Shown: positions 1-10,664, counted from the first letter of the stretch. The stretch: DNA of 64,000 bases from Meghimatium bilineatum (GCA_034231615.1 CM067312.1:2707001-2771000), one strand, 5' to 3'. Made by a program: numbers and translations. Notes: generated by a model not told the origin, from the sequence alone.

Positions 1-180
1 GCGAGGTTTTCCTCTTGTGGACTCCCCATAGTATTTCATCTGTATAATCATATTTCTCTGTGTGGTACAACATTCAGAGAACCCAGCACTGCACATCATG
101 TTGATGGAGTCAAACGAGCTCCAATTCTAAATAAGCATGGTCTTAGATGCAAATGTGTACATGCTTCACCAGCTTTGAAA

Positions 181-335
181 TGGTGGCCCATACTGTCCCG
201 ACTATGAAAATGTGGCACATGCTGCCCCTGCTATGAAAAGGTGGCACATGCTGCCTCGGCTATGAAAAGGCGGCACATGCTGCCCCGGTTATGAAAAGGT
301 GGCACATGCTGCTCCGGCTATGAAAAGGTGGCACA
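181..335. repeat. 29-bp tandem repeat, about 5.5 copies
   Basis: Units built on GGTGGCACATGCTGCC followed by a variable CGGCTATGAAAA. Copies differ by one to three bases. The array is intronic. Confidence 0.9.
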
Positions 336-599
336 TTGTAAAGAGGAACTCTGTCCGCGACGTGACAATTCCCTGGGAGAATTCAGACTCAGGCAACATG
401 TTAGTTAGCCCTGCAAAATCAGAGAGCAGCCTTGGGTGGTAGAGTTTGTATAGCTGTTTGCACCCCCCACTCATTAACTATAACCCATTGTTGGATTGCT
501 ATGGACACCTCTGACAGGAAGAGATGCTTGGCAGGAGAGCTAAACATGACTGCAACTCTGTATGTTGCGGAAATATAAAAAAGCAAGACACTTCTAGAA

Positions 600-745
600 G
601 TTACACCCTTCTAAATGGGAGAATTCTTTTCAAAGCATTGTACATTACTGAGAGTCTGCCTTCTGTGTTTGACATAAAGCTCTGAAGTAACTACTTCATT
701 ACACATAGGAGGTAAGAGTTCATCGCTCCTAATTCATGGTAATAG
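600..745 (-). repeat. Diverged copy of the ~290-bp dispersed repeat
   Basis: On the minus strand this reads GCGATGAACTCTTACCTCC..TATGTG..CAGAGCTTTATGTC. It matches the start of the copies at 10665, 49225 and 58694 (consensus GCGATTATCTCTTACTTCC..TATGTGCAGTG..CTGAGCTTTCTTTC). Confidence 0.55.
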
Positions 746-804
746 AAACAACACCAACCACTACTCACACAAACCCACACTCATACACTGTCACAAAGAA
801 TTAC

Positions 805-937
805 CTTGCCTGAAGACTTAATTCCCTTGCAAATGCAGAAATATACAATGACCCAGGCCAGAAGTAGACAAAGTGCAAGATCCCACTTGACATTGCCTGG
901 TTCATCAATACCAGCAGACAAGCCTAGTACTTTGCGC
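805..937 (-). CDS. SLC6 exon 4 (TM4), missed by simple ORF calling
   Basis: A 133-nt exon between ATTTTCAG and GTAATTCT. Joined in phase 2 to exon 3 it reads [20 protein letters not shown] and then [25 protein letters not shown]. This is the canonical SLC6 loop and TM4 (compare the family pattern LAWV..YFC..KG.K..GK). It has no ATG and no long ORF, but phase and motif agree exactly with exon 3. No following exon is visible in 1-804. Confidence 0.93.
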
Positions 938-3698
938 CTGAAAATGGATCAATGTTCACTGAACAATTTATAATGGCATCAAAATTGTGTCTATACAAAC
1001 TTCAAAATTGTGTACATACAAACTTGAAAATTGTGTACATACAAACTTCAAAATTGTGTTCATACAAACTTCCAAATTACTAATAACAACGTTAGTGTTA
1101 TGTAAATGAACATTTCAAAGCTGTGTAAATTCAAAAGAGATGAAAATTTTACAAACAAACTGTCAATATTGCATATTTCCCGTTACAGAGGTTTCGAGTC
1201 GCTTGTGTGATAAGGAACGCATGCTCTTGCTGTCACCACGCCGTGTTCAGTGTGGATTTTGATATTTACACTTTGACAAAAAAAAATACATTCCCTAAAA
1301 AGAATCGAACCCTGAACATCACCAGTGTGATGTAACCAAATCTATAACCTCTCGTCCATGCACCACACGTGTGAATTCAAACCATTTTTGTTCTCAACAT
1401 TATTTTTATTAGTACCTTTGTGTCTTGGACATTCTTAGAAAAATTAATTCCAAGAATTAAAATTGTTTGTTTTGTAGATAATTCACGAGTTATGAATTCT
1501 TCTTCTTCTTCTTTCTGTCCTCATGTACCTTTCGGTGTTGAGGGGAGAGTGAGTTATGACTTTTGTGTTTAAATAATCTATCTGTTGCATTATGTGAAAT
1601 TGATCATAAAAGTAGCAATAATATTTTGCTGTTATCTTTCTGTAAATAAGCTGTAGTATGTCTTAAGCTATAGGGGGCCTATTACGTATTCTTACGTAGG
1701 TCATGGTGACTGGATTACCAGAACCGCGAGCTCCAATCTTTTTTTTGATGGTTGTAAAGCTCTGATATTATCAAATTGTACTAACATCAGCGGTTGAAAG
1801 TTCATAAGAGGCGGTGCATTTGACTGAACCAAATATGTTATCTTTTAGATAGTTTTTGTCATCAAACATGAGTCAGTAACAGATGAGATTACAGTAAAAC
1901 TATCATCCAATAATTTAATAGTGAAAAGATTAGGGGAATTACCTTTTATAAATTACTAAAAAAGGGGGGGGGGACGGGCTACACAGAAAAACACACAAAA
2001 CTGATGTTCGGACCAAATATTAACGAACACGAAGGAAAGAACACACACACGCATTAGAACACAGAACTGTCTATGAAAACATCACTACACGACTAATATA
2101 AATACAAGAATGGAAACAGGAAATGGATGATAAATTGTTTTAAGATATGGAAGGAAATGTGATGAAACGAATTGTGTGTTGCTGGGCCAGAAAGTGGAGA
2201 AAAGAATAGCAACATTGTTACTTTCCATGCATGTTGTAAGAGGCGACTTAGGATATTTTGGAGTGAAGTTGGCTGTCCAATCTCATATAGGATTAAAGAA
2301 CTGCTAAGCCATGCTAAAAGTAGATGTGTCAGAGACGCACATATTTCGCAGCTAAGCTGTAAACTATGATACAACACACACACTTTTCTCCGGACAAAAT
2401 ACTGCAGGAATTTGATAACGAATCCAGAAGAAGAAAAATGAGAGATAATACAGCGAACATAGCAACATATTTATATGTAGAAATGTAGGATATTAAAGAA
2501 AACTGGATGTAGGGTAGACAATAGAGGTGCACAAAGGTAAAGGTAGGTCCCATGGAAGCAATCTACCGTCGGGGAGGAAGATAACTCTTCATGTACTAAG
2601 CCACAACAACTATTAGGTGGGATGGCCAGTTCCCTTCCATGCTGTGTTTACCTTGCCCAACTCATGCGTCAGTTACCAATTTACAGCTGGGTCGACAGAT
2701 GAGTATGTCTGCTCTTAAACATATTCAGAGTTAATTTAAACAAGTTTTACTGACAGGATAACAGACAAGCAAACATCAGAAGGCCACACCAAGCAACTGA
2801 GAGTCACATCAATGGTACAGCAACAGGTACACTAAACAACTGAGATGTACACATTAATTGTACAGCAACACACAAACTAAACAACTGTGATGTACATATG
2901 AATTGTACAGTAATAGAAAAACTAAATTGAGATGTACACATTAATTGTAGAGTAATAGATCAACTAAACAACTGAGATGTACACCTTAATTTCCAGTAAA
3001 AAATAAACTTAACAACTGAAATGTACACATTAATTTACAGTTATAGACAAACTAAACTGAGATGTACACATTAATTGTAGAGTAATAGATAAACTAAACA
3101 ACTGAGATGCACACATCACTTGTACAGCTACACATAAGCTAAACAACTGAGATGTACACGTTAATTTCCAGTAAAAGGTAAACTAAACAACTGAGACATA
3201 CACATTAATACTACAGTAAAAGATAAACTAAACGACTTACTCCCAGAATTCTGTAACTGGATCAGTATATTCTGTACGAAATGGCAACATACTGAAAGAG
3301 TTATTTTCAACCTGTGTCCAATTATTCGGAACATAACTAGAGTTGAAATCAGAGCTTGTAGATGCTACAATCACTCCAGACATTGTGCTGTTGGTAACTG
3401 ATTGAGTATCTGTCAGTGATGAATTGGATATACCTGAACTGATGTTTTCTCCAAGTGTTTTAAGTTGTTCAAATGTGGTACAGTTTGCAGTATTCCATTC
3501 GTTGTTGCAGTGAGACCACGGTAGGACCGACGTGAAGGAAGCAAAGATGTAGTAGAACGTCCAGCACAGAATGATGTTGTATTCACAGTTCAGGAGGAAT
3601 ACAATCATTGCTGTAGCATATCCGATACCTGTAAGATTGAAACATACCACAAACACAGCAATAGCTTATATGCTTATCTTCGATATATAAACAATATA

Positions 3699-3777
<79 letters not shown>

Positions 3778-6700
3778 TACTGTCCTTATTCTGGTTTTAC
3801 TGTAAGTAGCCGCTGTTCCGGTTATGACACGTTTGTTCACTTGATATGTAATAATATGGAACCCTTTAAGGAAGTAAATTTAAGGTACAAAATAGTAGAA
3901 CCACCGCAGTAAATAGGAGAAGGGAGCACTGTTGTAAATATAACATTAACTAATGGAAAAAACACACCAAGAACGTGTATCAAGTTTTACCAGATGATGT
4001 TTGCATTACATCGAGCATGTTCTTAGAATAGAAGAAAACATACTTCATAAATAAACCATCATTATGAAAGCAAATTGCGAAAGAAAAGTTGGTCACCCGA
4101 AAGAAACTCTCCGCAAAATGGTCAACAGAGAAAGCTATTTTTTGGCATAAAAAATGTGGGCATAAGCAATATACAAGATCTACAGAAATTTGCAGCTAGG
4201 AGGTCAACATAAATTATTAGTTCCTTACGAGCCCAATATGAACTAAATCACCAACAAACTAACCAACCAACCACAAACGAGCTAACGAATGAACAAACTA
4301 ACTAACCAACCAACCACAAACGAGCTAACGAACTAACGAACTAACTAAGCAACCAACCACAAACGAGCTAATGAACGAACGAACCAACCTAAACTAACCT
4401 AATTAACTAACTAAGTAAACTATATCAACTAAACTGAACTAACGTAATTAACAAGCTAACTAATCTTAACTAACTAAGCAACTAACAAAATAGCTAGTAA
4501 CTAAAAAAAATAACTAACTTGCAAACTAACTAAACTAACTAGCTAGCTAATCAACTAGCAAACCTAAACTAACTAATTAGCTAACAAACCTAATTAGCTA
4601 GCTAACCAACTAGAAAACCTAAACTAACTAACTGACTTAACTAAACTTAATTAATTTCTGTAAATATAACTAACTGAATGGTTGAGGCTAATTAATGAAT
4701 GGCAGGATGACAGCATTTATAATGTTTGACATATTTTCATATTGGGCACAAAGTGAACGGCTTCATCAATACGAAATAGGGATCTCTCTAATCATGTTCT
4801 GAAATAATTACCATTTACCATCCTGGACACTTCCTCTTAGCTAGACGGGTCTAAGGTCACCCAACCTCTCTTTTATTTTTAGTTGGCAAACTTTCCAACG
4901 TAGAAATAAATAAACGCCTAACAGTCGCAGCAAGCACATTCACTAAACTAACGAGCAACTGAAAATATTCAAAGACATAGGAAGAAACACCAAGTCAGAC
5001 CTAATATTAGCAATGACTGCATATACCAATCACATACATATGAATTAATACTTTCATTTATCTAGTTCTATTTATACTTGTATTTGCTCTGTGTGTACAC
5101 AGTCCCCGTATTTCCAGAAAGCTGGGTCGCCCTTGACATTCTGGTAATTTGACAACTCTCATAACTATCATATTTTAGTGTTGATTCTCAAACTCCCACT
5201 GGATCCCTCCTGTAATAGGACAATGATCCTACTAGATTTCCAGCAGGATGTAGATCACGGAACAATGATCCTACTAGATTTCCAGCAGGATGTAGATCAC
5301 GGAACAATGATCCTACTAGATTTCCAGCAGGATGTAGATCACGGAACAATGATCCTACTAGATTTCCAGCAGGATGCAGATCACGGAACAATGATCCTAC
5401 TAGATTTCCAGCAGGATGTAGATCACGGAACAATGATCCTACTAGATTTCCAGCAGGATGTAGATCACGGAACAATGATCCTACTAGATTTCCAGCAGGA
5501 TGTAGATCACGGAACAATGATCCTACTAGATTTCCAGCAGGATTTAGATCACGGAACAATGATCCTACTAGATTTCCAGCAGGATGCAGATCACGGAACA
5601 ATGATCCTACTAGATTTCCAGCAGGATGCAGATCACGGGACAATGATAAGTTGTGTCGCCGTTTTATTTTCTCCAATAGCCCGACACATCTAATGTCTGT
5701 GGTTTCATGACTTTGAATAATAAAAGCATTCGTTATCTATTACTTCTTCTGTACACATTCTCGCACTCCTGTTTGTCAGCAGGTTGTAGTCCGGAGAACG
5801 TGATGCGTTGCTACACAACAGTAGTATTATCATCTTCATTGTTCATTCTCAAACTCCCGATGGATCTCTCTTGCAGCAGAACAATTATCCTGCTCGATTT
5901 CCCTTCTTATTCAGCGCTAATTCTTAAACTTCCGCTGAATTCTGCCAATGCTCCTACTAGATTTCCAGAAAGATGTAGTCCAGAAAATGTAAATGCGTTG
6001 CGTCACCGTTTTATTCTCCCCATGGTCCGACATATCCATCTTCGTTTCATAATAGTTAGTCTATTATAAATTAGTGAATATGACATAATACTCACCTTGA
6101 AAAAGAGGCGCTATCTTCCATGGACCTATGCCACCTTCACCCATGAACTGACCCACGGAAACCTCCAAAAAGAACATAGGTATTCCTCCAAGTACCACGG
6201 CGATGAAGTAAGGGATCAAGAAAGCCCCTATAGGAGAACACAAAAATATTGACAAGATTAATTATCATCATGTGACATATCAACAACATTAATCATCAGC
6301 ACGTGACATATTGTGGACACGATGTAGACATCACTACATTCTTGAACGTGTGCCAATCTGGGGCTAGTCTTGTAGTTGTCATGTCCAGGCAAACTCGTAG
6401 AGAAAAAGGTAGGGGGTCCAACATCCCCATTCCACCCTTAGGAACACAGAACATGACATTTAGTACTAGAAACTTCACCAACATGTGGAAAAACTTCATC
6501 AACGTGTGGAAAAACTTCACCAACATGTGGAAAAACTTCACCAACATGTAGGTAATACAACCCCATCCTTTAATGATTTTGTGCAAAAAAAGTCATTTAA
6601 AAAATATAATTTATATTGAAAATGGATAAATTATCTTTTCTATTTTAGTGAATGACCTCCTCATTACTGAAGACCTTTCTATGGCACTACGTCCGGGTAC

Positions 6701-9700
6701 TCTTTTATGTCATGTGTCCATTACCATCTTGGTCTGTCTTTGTTAGTCGCCCTGGCATCATTCAAATGTCATGTGCCCTGGCATCATTCAAATGTCATGT
6801 GCCCTAGCATCATTCAAATGTCATGTGTCCTGGCATCGTTCAAATGTCATATGTCCTGATATTCAAATGGAACGTGTCCTGACATCATTCAAATGTTATG
6901 TGTCATGGCATCATTCAAATGTCATGTGCCCTGGCATCATTCAAATGGCATATGCCCTAGCACCATCCAAATGTCATGTGCCCTGGCATTATTCAAATGG
7001 CATGTGTCCTGACATCATTCAAATGTCATGTGTCCTGGCATCATTCAAACGAATGATTTCGATGGAGAACATTATATCTTATTTTAAAGCGCAGAGATTA
7101 TTTGAAATGTTCGTGATCGCCAGTGTCAGCACCGGACTAGCAGTTTAAGAAGAAAATATATGTTGTTGTAGTGATGATGGTAGATGAGGCCATTTGAATG
7201 GTCAAGTACACCATTTTGACCAGAACTTCCAAATCTCAGTAACAGCTACCGACGTAATTACTTCATTCTTCGAAACAAAATCAGGAGTAAGACAAGGATG
7301 TATGCTCTGCTCTATACTTTCTAATATATATACATGGACAGAATAACAACTCTTCTTCTTCTTCTTCTGCGTTGTTCTCATACTCCTGCAGATTAGCAGG
7401 ATGTAGTCCGGAGAACGGAATGCGTTGTGTCATGGTTTACAGCATTGCTGCGATATTTCGCCTTTCGGCATGACATATCCGACTTCGGCATGGCTTCGGG
7501 TCACTGACCCTATATGAGATGGGACAGCCAACTCCATCCCATAAACTCCTTAGTCGCCTTTTACGACATGCGTGTAAGGTAAACAGTGTTACTATTTTTT
7601 GCTCCCCTTTCGTGCCCCGGCAACACACAGGCGAGAATAACAACAGAATCCCAAAACAAAAATGTAACAGTACAGTAATAAAATAAGAATCGGAGAAGAA
7701 TCTGACAAGAAATTCAATAACGCAATCAACGAATCGCTATTTGCTGATGATCAATGTCTTATCTTTGAAAAGGAACAACAGTTACAAAATCTTATTAATG
7801 CACACACGACAACGAACCAAGTATAACAAAAATTAACACGCAGAAAGCAGAAGTAATGAAAGCAAGTCACCAAATCCAGTGAACTTAACAATAAACAAAA
7901 TTAAAGTGAAAAATAAAGTGAAACAAACTTCTGAATTTAAATACCTGGGAAGTACATTCACAGACAACGGAAAATTAGACAGAGATTGAGACAAGATGCC
8001 AGAAAGCAAAAATAGTGACATACCAACTACCACCATTACTGCTCCAATACAAAGATCGATTCAACCCACGGATGAAGATGGAAGTCAAGAGACAGATGAT
8101 AAACAGTATTTTTATGCTTACACTTTGACACTTTGCTATCATTGCCAGACATGGACGCTAACAGCAGTCCAGCAGGGAAATCTTGCAGCATGTGAGATGA
8201 AATGTCTGAGACAATTCACAGGGTTGACCAAACTAGACAAAATGAGAAATGATGAAATCTGGAGGAGAATCGGTATAAAATCACGCACAGAATACATCGA
8301 GAAATAACAAATAAAATGGTTTGGACACATGAGAATGAACCATAACGAACTACCGACAAGAACATATAACATAAGAAAACCGAGTCATTACCCCAACGCT
8401 TACAGGCAAGTGTGGATATTCTGACCATCATCCACTTGGCGATAGACAATACTTATGATCACGACGTGTTTGCCACGGATTCCTAGATCGAAAAATGACT
8501 GTCTATTTCGTCACAACAACAGTTGGTTGTCATTATAAATTGTCGGTATTTTCCTTAGAATAAATACCAAGTAATTAACCAGAATAGACCTCTATTCTTC
8601 TCTCATATAGCGTCATACAATTTTCCAGAATAGACCTCTATTCTTCTCTCATATAGCGTCATACAATTTTCCAGAATAGACCTCTATTCTTCTTTCTTGA
8701 GACTAACGGGAATTGAACCAGTCCGTTCAACGGCACCAAATCGCCTAGCAACTATTGAACACGCGTTCTTCCGTACTTGACTAACCGCATCTCCCAAAAA
8801 AGATGCGATTTCATCAAGCCTTTCAAACCGTGCACACAAAGTCACCAGAACGGACCGATCGAGACAAGGATCGGTCTTGCAGAGAGAAAGGGTTTCGTAC
8901 CCGATGGGCTCAGGCACAAAAGGGACAACGATTTAGCCCTGGCCCAACTCTACTGTCAGGTTTTCCTACACCGGAAATACACTTGAAGAGAGAAAGGGTT
9001 CAGTACCTGATGGGCTCAGGCGCTATTGGGACAAGGACGCTCAGCTCGAGAACGCCTTGCTCTCAAACGCGTGGTGTGAGACTCGAACTTGGACAAGGGG
9101 TACACGATGTCGGTGAACGACACCTCGGCTAAGAGGGCGAAAGAGCCAGGGTCCAACTCCTCTGTTGAGTTCTTCCCCTTAAGGAACCATGCTCACGGAT
9201 GAGAAACGGCTCAGTACCCAATGGGCACAGGCACAGCACGTCCAATTACACGAGGCAAGTTCATAGACAGTGGAACACCTCGTGCGAGTCAGACGAGAGC
9301 AAAAATCGTCTGGGCGAAGAGTCGCCACTACGCGTGCCTGGAGACAGATATAGAGGCTGTCACAGGCTAAAGGTAGCCAACCCGAATTGTCAAGGCATGC
9401 CGAAATCGGATGTGCTAGGCCTACAAGGCGCATAACGGTGGCACAAAGTAATCACGCTCCCGGCAGAAATCGCACGGATATCCGTGATGGCTGCAATGGA
9501 GCGAACGCAAAACAAACAAACAAACAAACAAACTAAAGTCAAGACAAAATAACCGACAAATTAAAGTCAAGACAGAATAACAGACAAACTAAAGTGAAGA
9601 CAAAATAATAGACAAATTAAAGTGAAAGCAAAATAACAGATAAACTAAAGTTAAGACAAAATAAGAGACAAACTAAAGTCACGACAAAATAGTAGACAAA

Positions 9701-10161
9701 TTAAAGTCAAGACAAAATAACAAACTAAAGTCAATACAAAAGAACAGACAAACTAATAGACAAACTAAAGTCAAGACAAAATAATAGACAAAATAAAGTT
9801 AATATAAAATAACAGACAAACTAAAGTCAAAAGAATATATATTTTCGTATATAGATCATATTAGCTGCAAGTGTAAATGCTTACCACCGCCATTTCTGTA
9901 ACACAGAAAAGGAAATCTCCAAACATTGCCCAGCCCTACGGAAAACCCGATGCAGGCCAACAGAAAGTCGAGTTTTTTAGCCCACTGGTCACGTCTGTGA
10001 GCTTTAATCTCTGGCATATGATCTTTGACCTCCGAAGTATTCCTCATACTGTGTAGAATTTCTCCATCCGTGCATGTGCCATCTTGTTTTACTCTCAAAA
10101 CATTTCGAACTTCATCATTGTTGGCCATTTGTAAACCTTGATCACTCTTGTAAGCTCGCCT
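805..10161 (-). CDS. SLC6 sodium/chloride-dependent transporter, 5' part of gene (4 exons)
   Basis: Plasma-membrane symporter of the SLC6 family, which moves a small amine or amino-acid-like substrate with Na+ and Cl-. Four minus-strand exons (10128-9885, 6227-6096, 3628-3241, 937-805) join with matching phases (1, 1, 2) at GT-AG sites. The joined product of about 298 residues covers a cytosolic N-terminus, TM1 with the hallmark [13 protein letters not shown], the [14 protein letters not shown] re-entrant stretch, TM2, TM3, a very long extracellular loop with about seven N-glycosylation sequons, and TM4. TM1, TM2 and the [15 protein letters not shown] stretch point to the GABA/taurine/creatine/betaine subgroup rather than the monoamine subgroup; substrate is not assigned. 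Full-length relatives have 12 TM segments and about 600 residues, so TM5-TM12 lie beyond the left edge. There are no internal stops, so the gene looks functional. Confidence 0.93.
975..1080. repeat. 23-bp tandem repeat, about 4.5 copies
   Basis: The unit is CTTCAAAATTGTGTACATAC plus AAA. It lies in SLC6 intron 3. Confidence 0.85.
1295..1370 (-). repeat. tRNA-like (SINE head?) sequence
   Basis: The minus strand contains a perfect B-box-like GGGTTCGATTC about 45 nt after GGACGAGAGGTTATAG. A full cloverleaf does not form, so this is more likely a SINE or tRNA pseudogene head than a tRNA gene. Confidence 0.35.
2165..2450 (+). mobile_element. SINE copy (same family as 7351-7633)
   Basis: It begins TGTGTTGCTGGGCCAG, carries the conserved core TGTTGTAAGAGGCGACTTA and GGCTGTCCAATCTCATATAG, and ends TTCTCCGGAC..CTGCAGGAATTTG with a GAAGAAGAAA tail near 2435. 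The same order of blocks occurs inverted at 7351-7633. Colinear homology over about 280 bp and the simple 3' tail mark it as a retroposed short element. No coding capacity. Confidence 0.75.
2755..3235. repeat. Degenerate ~42-bp tandem repeat
   Basis: About 11 diverged units built on AACTAAACAACTGAGATG followed by TACACATTAATTGTACAGTA. The array stops directly at the splice donor of SLC6 exon 3. Confidence 0.8.
3241..3628 (-). CDS. SLC6 exon 3 (TM3 and large extracellular loop 2)
   Basis: A 388-nt exon between TCTTACAG and GTAAGTCG. It encodes [20 protein letters not shown] (TM3), then [15 protein letters not shown], where the two Cys are the conserved extracellular-loop disulphide pair. A loop rich in Ser, Thr and Asn follows, with sequons including NCT, NIS, NSS, NST, NSS, NWT and NNS, ending in DPVTEFWE. 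The loop is clearly longer than in most GABA or taurine transporters. Confidence 0.94.
3700..3774. repeat. (TA)n microsatellite
   Basis: About 37 uninterrupted TA dinucleotides in SLC6 intron 2. Confidence 0.98.
4225..4665. repeat. Degenerate ACTA/AACC-rich array
   Basis: Short interlocking units such as AACTAACTAACCAACCACAA and GAGCTAACGAAC. Diverged simple-sequence expansion with no coding potential. Confidence 0.8.
5178..5715 (-). mobile_element. SINE copy with internal 42-bp amplification
   Basis: On the minus strand the flanks read as the dispersed SINE: GGAGAAAATAAAACGGCGAC on the 5' side and GGATCCAGTGGGAGTTTGAG on the 3' side, as in the copies at 20960 and 39018. Between them the ATCCTGCTGGAAATCTAGTA block is repeated in tandem (see 5220-5640). 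Confidence 0.7.
5220..5640. repeat. 42-bp minisatellite, about 10 copies
   Basis: Near-identical 42-bp units built on GATCCTACTAGATTTCCAGC followed by AGGATGTAGATCACGGAACA. One base varies between copies (GTAGAT, GCAGAT, TTAGAT). Both strands are open because 42 is a multiple of 3; the ORFs are artefacts of periodicity. Confidence 0.95.
5735..6050 (-). mobile_element. Cluster of SINE 3'-end fragments
   Basis: Three successive partial copies: around 5740-5830 (GTAGTCCGGAGAACGTGATG), 5835-5925 (TTCATTCTCAAACTCCCGAT) and 5926-6050 (AGTCCAGAAAATGTAAATGC, then CCGACATATC). All match the 3' half of the SINE seen whole at 7351-7633 and 39018-39178. Confidence 0.6.
6096..6227 (-). CDS. SLC6 exon 2 (TM2)
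   Basis: A 132-nt exon between CTATAG and GTGAGT. It encodes [20 protein letters not shown] followed by [20 protein letters not shown]. This is the conserved TM2 plus the GQF.. EGGIG.W.. intracellular loop 1 found across SLC6. It enters in phase 1 and leaves in phase 1, matching its neighbours. Confidence 0.95.
6400..6480. repeat. Fragment of a G/C-run dispersed repeat
   Basis: Contains CAGAACATGACATTTAGTAC after a GGGGG..CCCC segment. The same block occurs at about 21840 and 57445. Confidence 0.45.
6470..6551. repeat. 21-bp tandem repeat, about 3.7 copies
   Basis: Unit CTTCACCAACATGTGGAAAA plus A. Confidence 0.85.
6745..7055. repeat. ~26-bp degenerate minisatellite, about 12 copies
   Basis: Units such as CATCATTCAAATGTCATGTG followed by CCCTGG or TCCTGA. 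It lies in SLC6 intron 1. Confidence 0.9.
7198..8480 (+). mobile_element. LINE reverse-transcriptase fragment (LINE-C), split by a SINE
   Basis: Decayed plus-strand non-LTR retrotransposon. Pieces that read in frame are GVRQGCMLC (RT motif B region, about 7290), [20 protein letters not shown] (the ADD catalytic box, about 7735-7800), a partly frameshifted KYLGS-like stretch (about 7935), and the C-terminal [12 protein letters not shown] and [17 protein letters not shown] at 8130-8260, then IKWFGHMR. Frameshifts and stops interrupt it. The same family recurs at 31780, 46831 and 54160. I cannot place the clade from fragments. Confidence 0.8.
7351..7633 (-). mobile_element. Complete SINE with 11-bp target-site duplication
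   Basis: Flanked by perfect AGAATAACAAC copies at 7340-7350 and 7634-7644, so it inserted into the LINE copy above. The minus strand begins TGTGTTGCCGGGGCACG, contains TGTCGTAAAAGGCGACTAAG and GGCTGTCCCATCTCATATAG, passes TTCTCCGGACTACATCCTGC and ends in a GAAGAAGAAGAAGAAG tail. About 283 bp, non-coding. The 3' tail resembles that of the RNase-H LINE at 44040-45777, a possible source of its mobilising machinery. Confidence 0.85.
8579..8694. repeat. 46-bp tandem repeat, 2.5 copies
   Basis: The unit begins CCAGAATAGACCTCTATTCT and contains ATATAGCGTCATACAATTTT. The copies are nearly identical, so the duplication is recent. Confidence 0.93.
8693..8800 (-). mobile_element. tRNA-like SINE (tSINE family), truncated copy
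   Basis: The minus strand carries B-box-like GGTTCAATTCCCGTTAG and upstream GTCAAGTACGGAAGAACGCG. It is colinear with the full copy at 15209-15367. Related pieces at 30585 and 42690. Confidence 0.65.
8800..9535 (+). repeat. GC-rich unit ending in (AAAC)n, candidate retroelement 3' end
   Basis: Markedly richer in G+C than its surroundings. It has an internal imperfect repeat (GATGGGCTCAGGC at about 8905 and 9010, a looser copy near 9220) and ends CAATGGAGCGAACGC followed by AAAC units at 9507-9535. A short simple-repeat tail is typical of a non-LTR element or SINE. I recognise no ORF or target duplication. Confidence 0.4.
9520..9835. repeat. ~27-bp degenerate tandem repeat, about 11 copies
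   Basis: Units on AACTAAAGTCAAGACAAAAT followed by AACAGAC, continuing from the AAAC tail. Confidence 0.88.
9885..10161 (-). CDS. SLC6 exon 1 (N-terminus and TM1)
   Basis: The likely start ATG is at 10128 and gives 81 codons plus one base. The exon ends in GGCGGTG followed by GTAAGC. Visible motifs are [19 protein letters not shown], then [18 protein letters not shown], which carry the TM1 Na+ and substrate-binding backbone of the family. The frame stays open upstream to a good acceptor (TTTATCAG at 10162), so the exon may begin at 10161 with a short 5' UTR or a further upstream coding exon. The exact start is therefore uncertain. Confidence 0.92.
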
Positions 10162-10664
10162 CTGATAAATTAGAAATAAATAAATCAAGAATATAATCTA
10201 CCAATAAACTCGCATAGAAGCGAGGCAGATGAGTGATAGTTGAGAAATGTGTGCAAACATGAAATCGTCTGCTGAACGAACGATATCTTGTAATGAGAGG
10301 TATAAAGCGAATAATGGTTTATTTAATGCCAGAAATTAAAATCAGAAATCCGAACCAAGTTCAAATTTTTTTAATTATGCGAGAACACGAAATGTCAGAA
10401 AGGTGTTCAGGTTAAGTATCGTGTCATTTGTCTGATCTGTCGAGGGATTACAATTATGCCATACACATAAAACATGGCTGAGCATAATTTGTTCTATTTT
10501 CTTTGACTTCAGTAGGACTGGAATGTCGGTAAATTAAGTCTACATTAATTTACCAAATGTTAACAACATAAAAAAAAAACTGGAACACCCCAGGGACACG
10601 CCCATAAACTTAATTACTTCAAAAAATAACTCAAAACACTTTTGTGTGTAGAAGTAGGAAAAGA
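10162..10664. other. Sequence upstream of SLC6 exon 1
   Basis: AT-rich. It would hold the promoter, 5' UTR or an upstream exon of the transporter. I see no clear TATA box, initiator or exon. Confidence 0.4.

Larger units (their letters stand above)
1..804. other. SLC6 intron 4 (partial): repeats only
   Basis: Downstream intron of the transporter. It holds a 29-bp tandem repeat at 181-335 and a diverged minus-strand copy of a dispersed repeat at 600-745 (better copies at 49225 and 58694). I see no exon or RNA gene here. Confidence 0.6.
938..3240. other. SLC6 intron 3
   Basis: No additional exon seen. Contents are the 23-bp array, a tRNA-like sequence, a SINE at 2165-2450 and a degenerate 42-bp array at 2755-3235. 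1371-2160 is AT-rich sequence with a short G run near 1967 and no recognisable element. Confidence 0.6.
3629..6095. other. SLC6 intron 2
   Basis: Contains the TA microsatellite, the ACTA-rich array and a cluster of minus-strand SINE pieces (5178-6050). 3775-4224 and 4666-5177 show nothing I can assign. Confidence 0.6.
6228..9884. other. SLC6 intron 1
   Basis: Filled with repeats: a 21-bp array, a 26-bp array, a LINE split by a SINE (7198-8480), a 46-bp duplication, a tRNA-like SINE, a GC-rich unit with an AAAC tail, and a 27-bp array. No exon seen. Confidence 0.6.

Noticed and set aside
5178..5693. Repeat protein of 171 or 162 residues
   Set aside because: 42-bp minisatellite inside a SINE; open in both orientations only because of period.
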